A program made the position numbers and the translations under genes. Shown one piece after another: positions 1 to 5,393 of a DNA stretch of 5,703 nucleotides. The notes beneath the pieces are model-generated. The model was not told the DNA's origin, searched no databases, and saw only the letters and a program-made list of their open reading frames with translations. How positions within the stretch are numbered: position 1 is the stretch's first letter; each line of letters opens with the position of its first letter. The stretch comes from Bacteroidia bacterium (GTDB lineage: Bacteria; Bacteroidota; Bacteroidia; SpSt-205): NCBI GenBank assembly GCA_025060275.1, contig JANXCJ010000127.1:1-5703 (forward strand). Direction: 5' to 3'.

Positions 1-98
1 GGGAGGGGGTAGATGAGGTCTTCAACCGGACGCTACAGGCTTTTCGGGAGAAGCATCCGCAGCCGTACTACTGGGGCGCCTTCCTCGTGATGCAATGA
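1..98 (+). CDS. C-terminal end of a probable CHAT-domain protein (5' truncated)
   Basis: The frame beginning at base 3 is open from the window edge to a TGA at 96-98, giving 31 residues that end in HPQPYYWGAFLVMQ. The other two plus frames hit stops within the first 16 bases. CHAT-domain (caspase HetF-associated with TPRs) proteins typically end with a short amphipathic helix followed by a 'hPyYWaaFvl' strand at the extreme C-terminus, and this tail has that pattern in the right place. CHAT domains are caspase-like cysteine-peptidase folds, often behind TPR repeats, and some act in defence or regulated proteolysis. The catalytic His/Cys part lies outside the window, so activity cannot be judged. 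The gene converges on the acylase gene, with 67 bases between the two stops. The family call rests on one short motif and is moderate. Confidence 0.5.
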   Translation, partial: EGVDEVFNRTLQAFREKHPQPYYWGAFLVMQ

Positions 99-165
99 GT
101 GCATGGCTCACTCAAGAGGCTTTCCTCTGCATGTCATGCCGAGATAGGTCATTCAAGCTTCCTAT

Positions 166-2280
166 TCATTTCTCCCGTAGTATAAATTCCCGAGAAAGGA
201 CTGTCCTAGCTTGGATCTGAGCAGGGTCAAGGGTCATAGGTTTGCAGCGTCTGAAGAGGTAGAGAGGCAGCTGATTGTCGTAGTAGGGATTAGCAGGATT
301 CCCTAAAACTCCTAAGGGCAAGACAGATTCTATGTAGGGATAAGAACCTGAAGATGAGAAACGCACAAACTGAATATAAGTATCCCCCGCAAGGACTCTG
401 AGGAAGCCCTTTTTGGCATCCCACTCTGCATAGGTAGGTGCAAGCTGCTCAGGTAGACCGTCAAAGGCATAGCGAATACCTTTGACCTCAATCGCTTGTA
501 CGGAAGAGAGGGGCGGATCTATCCGCTTGTAAAATCGTCGGAGCTGGCTTACCGCATATCGCAGAGCTTCCCACAAAAGGTTAGACGGAAGGGAGAAGCT
601 AGCTCCTTCCAGCCTTTTTTTGGCTGTTATCTTTGATTTCTTAATAGAATACGTACTTGAAAGCATTAGAAGCGGAGCGACTCGGTTTTCACCTAACCCC
701 GTAAAATCCCACAAGCGAATGAGCTGCTGGGCTTCTCGGAGGTTTGGCGCATTCGTGTCTGGAAGAGAAGCAAAGGAACTCCATATTTTATAGATAGGTC
801 CATCCTTAGGGTACTGTCGATCGTACTTGATGGCTTGAAATTCTTGCCAGGATATTTTAGGTGGGCTAAGGAGCTCATAGAGTCTTTTTTCTCGGTTGTT
901 ATGGCGATTCCACTCCCATCCATGAGTAGCAGGAAAATGTTCAGGCCGAGGGCATTCTTCAGGACAGGTCGTAGAGAAGGGACTATTATTCACGCTGAAT
1001 ACATACCCACAGCGGGGCGAAAGCACCTGGGGAAGTTGATCCACGCTGAGGTATCTCTTCCACAAGGTAGCAGAAGTGTCCCCAGGTAGAATACTTTGCC
1101 AATTGTACTTAGGATTTCTCTCAGGCAAAAGACCATTGAAAAGATAATAAATTGTATCATACTTATCTGCATACACGAGGTTGAAGAGGGGAATGCCTTG
1201 CAGTTCTAAGGCTCTTCTAAACTCTGAGAAATTTCGGGCCTTGCTCATTTCACACCACTGTTGGGGGGCCCGATAAAATCGCTCTACTGCAAATCGTATG
1301 GCAAATACTCCGTTCTTTGTGCGCACTACAGGCCCAAATATGCTTCGTTCCAAAGTCTTCTTGACCGCTACAACAGGCCCTCTGGGTTTAGGGGGATGAA
1401 AAATGACTCCATTACCTGAACGAGAACTCATGAGCCTCACTTCTAATTTAATAGGCTTCCTCTCAAAGGCCTTCCACTCCCCATCTATTTGGTAAAGATT
1501 GGAGTTTTTAGGATGGACCTTCAATTGGTAAATATCCACAAAGTCAGGCCAGTTGAAGGTAAGAGCCCAGCCCAAATGTGGGTTAGTGCCCAAACCCGGC
1601 ACTACAGCACCCGGAAAGAGTCCGCCTAATATATGCCACCCTTCTTCACTGTGTAAGAATGCCTCATACCATCGCAGGATACCCTCCAGAGGTACATGGG
1701 GATTAATGAGAAGATACATGCCTCCATCTTCTGTTTTACGGGAGCTTAGCGCGATTCCATTTGAGCCTGCCGAAACACGCAGTTCATGGCTTTCAGGATG
1801 TCCACTCATAGTTCTCTGTAGAGCTTGAGCGGCTCCTACCATGCCAGAGAGCACGATTATATAGCCCCTTAGAATATCTTCCCCGAAAACAGGGAAAATT
1901 TTCCTGTCTCTCACCATATGAGAATGTTTCCTGGCAAAATCATTAAGACCTTCTGCATACCCTTCTAAAACCTCTTTTATAGAGGCGGATAGACTATCAT
2001 ATTGCACCCGAGCCAACTCAAACGCTCCGCAGAAATGGACAAAGTAATCCGCTGCAGCACCCGACTTTCCTATGATTCTTCCTAATTTTCCTTTTGCAAG
2101 GGCGATAAGATATTGAATCCGATCAAAATCATCCTCTGCATGTGCCCAGGCTAAGCCATACGCACAGTCCTTATCTCGTTTCCCAAAGATGTAGGGCGTT
2201 CCAAAGCTATCCCTTCGTATCTGTACCCATTGCCCAAAGGCAAAAGAAGCTATTGCCATGCCCAGTAGACCATACTTCAT
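166..2280 (-). CDS. Penicillin/AHL acylase family protein (peptidase S45, Ntn-hydrolase)
   Basis: This is a 704-residue exported amidase precursor of the penicillin G acylase / PvdQ family, which hydrolyses the amide bond of acylated substrates in the periplasm after self-cleavage into two chains. With the ATG at 2280, residues 1-16 form a signal peptide (MKYGLLGMAIASFAFG). The alpha-chain motif RRDSFGTPYIFG (22-33) follows, then AYGLAWAHAEDDFDR (40-54). Autocleavage should fall between Gly172 and Ser173 in AGSNG; Ser173 is the N-terminal nucleophile. NPH at 193-195 puts His at beta-chain position 23, as in PvdQ. LQGIPLFNLVYAD (360-372) and FSVNNSP (428-434) follow, and Asn431 is the likely oxyanion-hole residue. 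The C-terminal NPYYDNQLPLY block (664-674) fits the family, although its usual SPHY is NPYY here. An upstream in-frame TTG at 2343 would place 21 residues before the signal peptide and is rejected. The gene stands alone on its strand. Acyl-homoserine lactones, lipopeptides and beta-lactams are all possible substrates. Confidence 0.9.
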   Translation of the reverse strand: MKYGLLGMAIASFAFGQWVQIRRDSFGTPYIFGKRDKDCAYGLAWAHAEDDFDRIQYLIALAKGKLGRIIGKSGAAADYFVHFCGAFELARVQYDSLSASIKEVLEGYAEGLNDFARKHSHMVRDRKIFPVFGEDILRGYIIVLSGMVGAAQALQRTMSGHPESHELRVSAGSNGIALSSRKTEDGGMYLLINPHVPLEGILRWYEAFLHSEEGWHILGGLFPGAVVPGLGTNPHLGWALTFNWPDFVDIYQLKVHPKNSNLYQIDGEWKAFERKPIKLEVRLMSSRSGNGVIFHPPKPRGPVVAVKKTLERSIFGPVVRTKNGVFAIRFAVERFYRAPQQWCEMSKARNFSEFRRALELQGIPLFNLVYADKYDTIYYLFNGLLPERNPKYNWQSILPGDTSATLWKRYLSVDQLPQVLSPRCGYVFSVNNSPFSTTCPEECPRPEHFPATHGWEWNRHNNREKRLYELLSPPKISWQEFQAIKYDRQYPKDGPIYKIWSSFASLPDTNAPNLREAQQLIRLWDFTGLGENRVAPLLMLSSTYSIKKSKITAKKRLEGASFSLPSNLLWEALRYAVSQLRRFYKRIDPPLSSVQAIEVKGIRYAFDGLPEQLAPTYAEWDAKKGFLRVLAGDTYIQFVRFSSSGSYPYIESVLPLGVLGNPANPYYDNQLPLYLFRRCKPMTLDPAQIQARTVLSREFILREK

Positions 2281-2382
2281 AGGCAGCTGAAGATAAAAAA
2301 TCCTTGTAAAGCAAAGTATGCTCTGCTGGCTAATCTTAGGCAAGCAAAGCTTATCTCAAGTAGATACTGGAAAATTGTTTAA
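2281..2382. promoter_or_regulatory. Divergent intergenic region between acylase and DUF420 genes
   Basis: These 102 bases separate the acylase ATG (minus) from the DUF420 ATG (plus), so promoters for both directions should lie here. On the minus strand there are two near matches to the Bacteroidota -7 motif TAnnTTTG: AAGCTTTG (2352-2345) and TACTTTG (2318-2312, one base short in the spacer). On the plus strand I see no good match. Neither start has a Shine-Dalgarno sequence. The regulatory role is inferred from gene layout; the elements themselves are weak. Confidence 0.4.
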
Positions 2383-2931
2383 ATGGGAGTCATGCAGGGA
2401 TCACGGGGTATACCTAAAAGTATTCTGCGAGCCAGCATATGGGGTGTCTCTATTGTTATTCCTCTCGTGGTGGTTATTCTTCTAAATTTACCTAGAATAG
2501 ATATAGGAATTGAGACTACTTTTATTCCCCATATGAATGCGCTTATAAATACTACAGTTACAATCCTGTTGGCTGTAGGATATTTTCTGATTCGGCGACG
2601 GCTTATAGAGCTACATCGCAAAGTCATGCTCACGGCTTTTGGCTTGAGCATCCTCTTCTTGGTCTCATATGTACTATATCATCTTACTCATGAAGAAGTA
2701 CGTTTTGGGGGAGAGGGATGGGTAAGGATTATATACCTTTTTATTTTGATAACGCATATCGGACTTAGCCTGTTTATAGTACCGCTGGCTCTTTTCACTA
2801 TTTATCCAGCATTATTGGGTGAGTACCGGAATCATAGAAAATTAGCTCGCTGGACACTACCCCTCTGGCTTTATGTGTCTGTTACGGGAGTGTTGGTGTA
2901 TTTATTTTTGTCTCCATATTATCCACGCTAA
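2383..2931 (+). CDS. DUF420 family membrane protein (CtaM/YozB-like)
   Basis: This 182-residue protein matches the DUF420/YozB family. About five membrane segments are visible, near residues 18-36, 53-70, 82-100, 114-139 and 158-176. Family landmarks are IPHMNALIN (48-56), ELHRKVM (76-82), YHLTH (99-103), THIGLSLFIVPLAL (124-137), NHRKLARWTLP (150-160) and WLYVSVTGVLVY (162-173). The spaced histidines (50, 78, 100, 103, 125, 151) suggest heme or metal binding, which is inference. The family member CtaM is required for heme-copper oxidase function in Staphylococcus, so a role in terminal oxidase assembly is likely. In many Bacteroidota this gene lies by SCO and cytochrome oxidase genes; none are in this window. 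A second ATG at 2392 would shorten the protein by three residues, and the sequence does not decide between them. The next gene starts two bases after the stop. Confidence 0.85.
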   Translation: MGVMQGSRGIPKSILRASIWGVSIVIPLVVVILLNLPRIDIGIETTFIPHMNALINTTVTILLAVGYFLIRRRLIELHRKVMLTAFGLSILFLVSYVLYHLTHEEVRFGGEGWVRIIYLFILITHIGLSLFIVPLALFTIYPALLGEYRNHRKLARWTLPLWLYVSVTGVLVYLFLSPYYPR

Positions 2932-2933
2932 AT

Positions 2934-3194
2934 ATGCGAAGAAGAGTTTTAGGCTTACTACTTCTCCTTCCTCTGGTAGGGTGGTCGCAGTGTGCTATGT
3001 GCCGCAAGAATGCTGAGGCAGCATCGTCAGGTCTAGCCAGAGGATTGCGAGTGGGCATAATAGTGCTCTTTGCCGCTCCGTATATCGCAGTGGGGCTAAT
3101 AGGATGGCTTTGGTACAAACAAATGCACAGAAGTGAAGGGATGGGGCATAGTAATAGAGACAGCGAGTCCGAGTTGCCAAGTAGGGCTCCTTAA
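2934..3194 (+). CDS. Small membrane protein with CAMC (CxxC) motif
   Basis: This 86-residue protein has a signal peptide or N-terminal anchor (MRRRVLGLLLLLPLVGWS), then QCAMCRKNAEAAS with Cys20 and Cys23 just after the likely cleavage site. One hydrophobic segment follows at about 39-61, ending in WLWYK. I recognise this layout (signal peptide, CAMC, then one membrane helix) from unnamed small proteins encoded beside DUF420 and SCO genes in Bacteroidota. The CxxC pair would face the periplasm and could bind copper or heme, or act in thiol exchange. That is inference. The start lies two bases after the DUF420 stop, so co-translation is likely. The polar tail from about residue 67 (ending LPSRAP) is encoded by DNA that also encodes the start of tsaB in another frame, and is probably a read-on extension rather than conserved sequence. 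Confidence 0.75.
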   Translation: MRRRVLGLLLLLPLVGWSQCAMCRKNAEAASSGLARGLRVGIIVLFAAPYIAVGLIGWLWYKQMHRSEGMGHSNRDSESELPSRAP

Positions 3195-3786
3195 GGAGGG
3201 TGAACCCGTCGGAGGCATACGATGGGACTGGCCTCAAACCCACGGGGAGGAACTTGTTCTACTCACTCAGCAAGTCTTACGTCAAGCAGGCTTGAGATGG
3301 AATGATATTATCTATGCTGTTTATCATCAGGGACCTGGTTCGCATACAGGACTAAGAATAGGATTAACAGCTATAAAGGCTTGGGCTCTTTCATTTGGAT
3401 GGAAAGTGTATGCAGTCCCTCTATTGCACATTCTGCGCAAAGTGGCTGAGGAGATAAGTTCTCCACAGCAACTCATATTCTGTGCATGGCAAACAAGGGG
3501 TGAGCGGTGGTATGGACAAATGTGGAAAGGAGATACTCCTATCGCTCCTCCTGAGTTACTTCTCGCTTCAGAATGGAAAGCAAAGGTTCCCGAGGAAGCC
3601 TTTTGGGTAGGAAACATTCCTCATGTGTCTGGTGGGGTGTATCTATCAGAAATTTCCTGGCAGGCAGTTGCTGCGGCAGCAAGGCATATTCCGCCGCTAG
3701 ACACTACAGAGCAGATATTAGCTCTGATGCCTTTGTACTTCCGTCCCTTTTTTCCTACTCAGCGTAAGAAGGAGCCTATCGCATAG
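3133..3786 (+). CDS. tsaB: tRNA t6A37 threonylcarbamoyladenosine biosynthesis protein TsaB
   Basis: This 217-residue protein is a TsaB, the inactive ASKHA-fold partner of TsaD in the TsaBDE complex that transfers threonylcarbamoyl to A37 of ANN-decoding tRNAs in the cytoplasm. The N-terminal strand GIVIETASPSCQVGLL (5-20), THGEELVLL (36-44) and GPGSHTGLRIG (67-77) are diagnostic; the last is usually GPGSF/YTGLRIG. The C-terminal LMPLYFRP (198-205) also matches family ends. The middle is divergent: the usual 'DARRxEVY' region reads TRGERWYGQMW (121-131). The start is GTG at 3133. The only alternative window is short, because an in-frame stop lies at 3100-3102, no in-frame ATG is near, and the GTG gives the expected N-terminus. 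It overlaps the preceding gene by 62 bases, so expression is probably coupled to the DUF420/CxxC pair. The length is slightly under the usual ~220-235. Confidence 0.88.
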   Translation: MKGWGIVIETASPSCQVGLLKEGEPVGGIRWDWPQTHGEELVLLTQQVLRQAGLRWNDIIYAVYHQGPGSHTGLRIGLTAIKAWALSFGWKVYAVPLLHILRKVAEEISSPQQLIFCAWQTRGERWYGQMWKGDTPIAPPELLLASEWKAKVPEEAFWVGNIPHVSGGVYLSEISWQAVAAAARHIPPLDTTEQILALMPLYFRPFFPTQRKKEPIA

Positions 3787-3803
3787 CACCCCCCATTTTA
3801 CAG

Positions 3804-3828
3804 GTTAGTATGGAAAGCAAACCATAAC
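3804..3828. repeat. Imperfect inverted repeat upstream of tsf
   Basis: TATGG at 3809-3813 is the reverse complement of CCATA at 3822-3826, with an 8-base AAAGCAAA between them. GTT (3804-3806) can also pair with AAC (3826-3828) if two or more bases bulge. The downstream arm runs into the TAACTTTG promoter element, so it could be an operator. The arms are short and chance is a fair explanation. It has no T-run and so does not look like a terminator for tsaB. Confidence 0.25.
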
Positions 3829-3832
3829 TTTG
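3825..3832 (+). promoter_or_regulatory. Bacteroidota-type -7 promoter element (TAACTTTG) for tsf
   Basis: TAACTTTG matches the Bacteroidota primary-sigma -7 consensus TAnnTTTG exactly and sits in the 51-base gap between tsaB and tsf, ending five bases before the tsf ATG. No clear TTTG/TTG -33 element is seen; TTAG at 3805-3808 is a poor, closely spaced candidate. If the element is used, transcription would start at or within a few bases of the ATG at 3838, so the tsf mRNA would be leaderless or nearly so. No Shine-Dalgarno sequence precedes this ATG, which agrees with that. Confidence 0.6.
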
Positions 3833-3837
3833 TAGGT

Positions 3838-4680
3838 ATGACCCCTATTACAGCCGAACAGATCAAGAAACTCCGCGAAACCACGGGTGCAGGCATCATG
3901 GATTGTAAAAAGGCGTTAGAAGAAGCACAAGGGGATTTTGAAAAAGCCATAGAGCTCCTGCGCAAAAAGGGACACAAGATGGCTGCCGCCCGCCAAGAGC
4001 GTGATGCCAAGGAGGGAGCTGTATTTGCCTCCATAAAAGATGGAAAGGGGCATATTATTTTGCTTGCTTGTGAAACCGACTTCGTGGCTAAGAATGAAGA
4101 ATTCAGAGCATTCGGACAGAAAATAGCTGATGCTGCTCTCCAACAGGGCATTACTTCCTTTGATGAGCTACCTAACCTACTTGTAGAAGGCATGCCTTTG
4201 TTAGACAAGCTCGCTGAGCTTACGGCTAAAATCGGAGAAAAAATGGAGGTAGCCCGATGGGCTTTTTTGGAGGGGGAGTATGTAACTCGTTATATTCATT
4301 TAGGGGGACGCATCGGTGTGCTTGTCGCTCTCAGGGGTACGCAAGGTATTCCTACCGATACCTTAGAGGAAGTAGGGCAGAATATCGCTATGCAAATAGC
4401 GGCTTTACGCCCTATCAGTGTGGATCGCAATAGTGTCCCACAGCAAGTCATAGAAAAAGAAAAAGAAATAGCTCGTGAGCAGGCTCGTGCCGAAGGGAAG
4501 CCTGAAAATGTACTAGAAAAAATCGCCGTTGGGAAACTTGAGAAGTTCTTCAAGGAATCGGTATTATTAGAGCAGGAATACTTTAAGGATAACCAGAAAA
4601 GCGTAGCTCAGTATCTCAAGACGGTCTCTCCTAACCTAAGCGTGGCGGGTTTTGTACGTTTCCAAGTTGGAGGAAAATGA
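3838..4680 (+). CDS. tsf: Elongation factor Ts
   Basis: This 280-residue EF-Ts is the guanine-nucleotide exchange factor that releases GDP from EF-Tu in the cytoplasm. The N-terminal UBA-like domain holds KKLRETTGAGIMDCKKALEE (10-29), followed by LLRKKGHKMAAARQER (40-55). The EF-Tu-contacting signature CETDFVAKNEEF spans 78-89. The core continues with HLGGRIGVLVAL (154-165), NIAMQIAALRP (182-192) and GKLEKFFKESVLLEQEY (232-248). The length fits the ~275-280-residue form with two core subdomains. The ATG at 3838 gives the standard N-terminus and has no Shine-Dalgarno sequence. Here tsaB precedes tsf, whereas rpsB usually does. The stop overlaps the pyrH start as ATGA, indicating a shared transcript and likely coupled translation. 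Nothing in the protein looks broken. Confidence 0.97.
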   Translation: MTPITAEQIKKLRETTGAGIMDCKKALEEAQGDFEKAIELLRKKGHKMAAARQERDAKEGAVFASIKDGKGHIILLACETDFVAKNEEFRAFGQKIADAALQQGITSFDELPNLLVEGMPLLDKLAELTAKIGEKMEVARWAFLEGEYVTRYIHLGGRIGVLVALRGTQGIPTDTLEEVGQNIAMQIAALRPISVDRNSVPQQVIEKEKEIAREQARAEGKPENVLEKIAVGKLEKFFKESVLLEQEYFKDNQKSVAQYLKTVSPNLSVAGFVRFQVGGK

Positions 4681-5393
4681 TAAAGTATCGGAGAGTTCTT
4701 CTCAAGCTTAGTGGTGAGGCTTTGATGGGAGAAAGGGGCTATGGCATAGACGCAAAGAAGCTACGCTATTTCGCGGAGGAGATTTCCTCAGTGGTACGGG
4801 CGGGCGTCCAAATGGCTGTTGTAATTGGGGGTGGTAATATCTTCCGCGGGATGGAGGGTAAAGAACAAGGATTAGACCAGGCACAAGCGGATTACATGGG
4901 TATGTTAGCTACCGTCATTAATGCACTAGCCCTACAAAATACATTAGAGCAAATAGGGATACCTACACGGGTTCAGTCAGCCATAGAGATGCAGCGGATA
5001 TGTGAGCCTTTTATTCGTAGAAGAGCTATTCGTCACTTAGAGAAGGGACGGGTAGTTATTTTCGCAGCAGGTACAGGCAATCCCTTTTTTACAACTGATA
5101 CAGCCGCTACTTTACGGGCAATTGAGATAGGGGCGGAGCTCCTCCTGAAAGGTACCCGAGTAGATGGAATATACACCTCCGATCCAGAAAAGGATGCCTC
5201 GGCCAAGAGGCTCCGACACATTTCATATGAAGAGGCTATTCAGAAGAAACTGGAGGTAATGGACCTTACAGCCTTCACCCTTTCCCAGGCACATCAGCTT
5301 CCCATGGCTGTATTCAACATCAATGAGCCGGGTGCGCTCTATCGCATCCTAACAGGGGAGAATGTAGGGACTCTTGTCTCCGCAGGTGGATGA
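4677..5393 (+). CDS. pyrH: UMP kinase (uridylate kinase)
   Basis: This 238-residue bacterial UMP kinase phosphorylates UMP to UDP with ATP in pyrimidine nucleotide synthesis. It belongs to the amino-acid-kinase fold family, acts as a cytoplasmic hexamer, and in many bacteria is activated by GTP and inhibited by UTP. Motifs in order are LLKLSGEALMG (8-18), VVIGGGNIFRG (48-58), ADYMGMLATVINALALQ (71-87), GTGNPFFTTDTAA (132-144) and KGTRVDGIYTSDPEKD (158-173). Length and order are typical for a full protein. The ATG overlaps the tsf stop (ATGA), and GGAGGA at 4669-4674 lies only two bases before it, so re-initiation from tsf is the likely mode of translation. The tsf-pyrH order is conserved in many bacteria and is often followed by frr; here the next gene is a membrane protein instead. 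Confidence 0.97.
   Translation: MIKYRRVLLKLSGEALMGERGYGIDAKKLRYFAEEISSVVRAGVQMAVVIGGGNIFRGMEGKEQGLDQAQADYMGMLATVINALALQNTLEQIGIPTRVQSAIEMQRICEPFIRRRAIRHLEKGRVVIFAAGTGNPFFTTDTAATLRAIEIGAELLLKGTRVDGIYTSDPEKDASAKRLRHISYEEAIQKKLEVMDLTAFTLSQAHQLPMAVFNINEPGALYRILTGENVGTLVSAGG

Noticed and set aside
90..104. ATGCA-ATGAG-TGCAT inverted repeat over the first gene's stop codon.
   Set aside because: A five-pair AT-rich stem with no T-run; not a credible terminator or operator.
113..129. AGAGG-CTTT-CCTCT hairpin between the convergent CHAT and acylase genes as a terminator.
   Set aside because: The stem has five base pairs and no T-run follows on either strand. It may be chance; a shared terminator is not supported.
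835..1828. Plus-strand frames (835-1089 and 1553-1828) inside the acylase gene.
   Set aside because: Both are opposite conserved S45 family sequence and show no domain or promoter of their own.
2281..2343. Upstream in-frame TTG start for the acylase, adding 21 residues.
   Set aside because: The added residues would sit in front of a good signal peptide (MKYGLLGMAIASFAFG), and the TTG lies next to a possible -7 element. The ATG at 2280 is the simpler start.
3193..3202. AAGGAGG followed by GTG, like a Shine-Dalgarno sequence and start, just after the small gene's stop.
   Set aside because: The GTG is in a frame that stops after about 40 codons, and the same bases encode KEGEPV of TsaB in the conserved frame.
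2995..3243. Minus-strand frames opposite the DUF420, CxxC and tsaB genes.
   Set aside because: Shadow frames of clearly coding plus-strand genes, with no family features or start signals.
3798..4208. 136-codon minus-strand frame opposite tsf.
   Set aside because: It lies antisense to strongly conserved EF-Ts sequence, is rich in Ser/Ala/Leu as expected from a mirrored frame, and has no recognisable domain.
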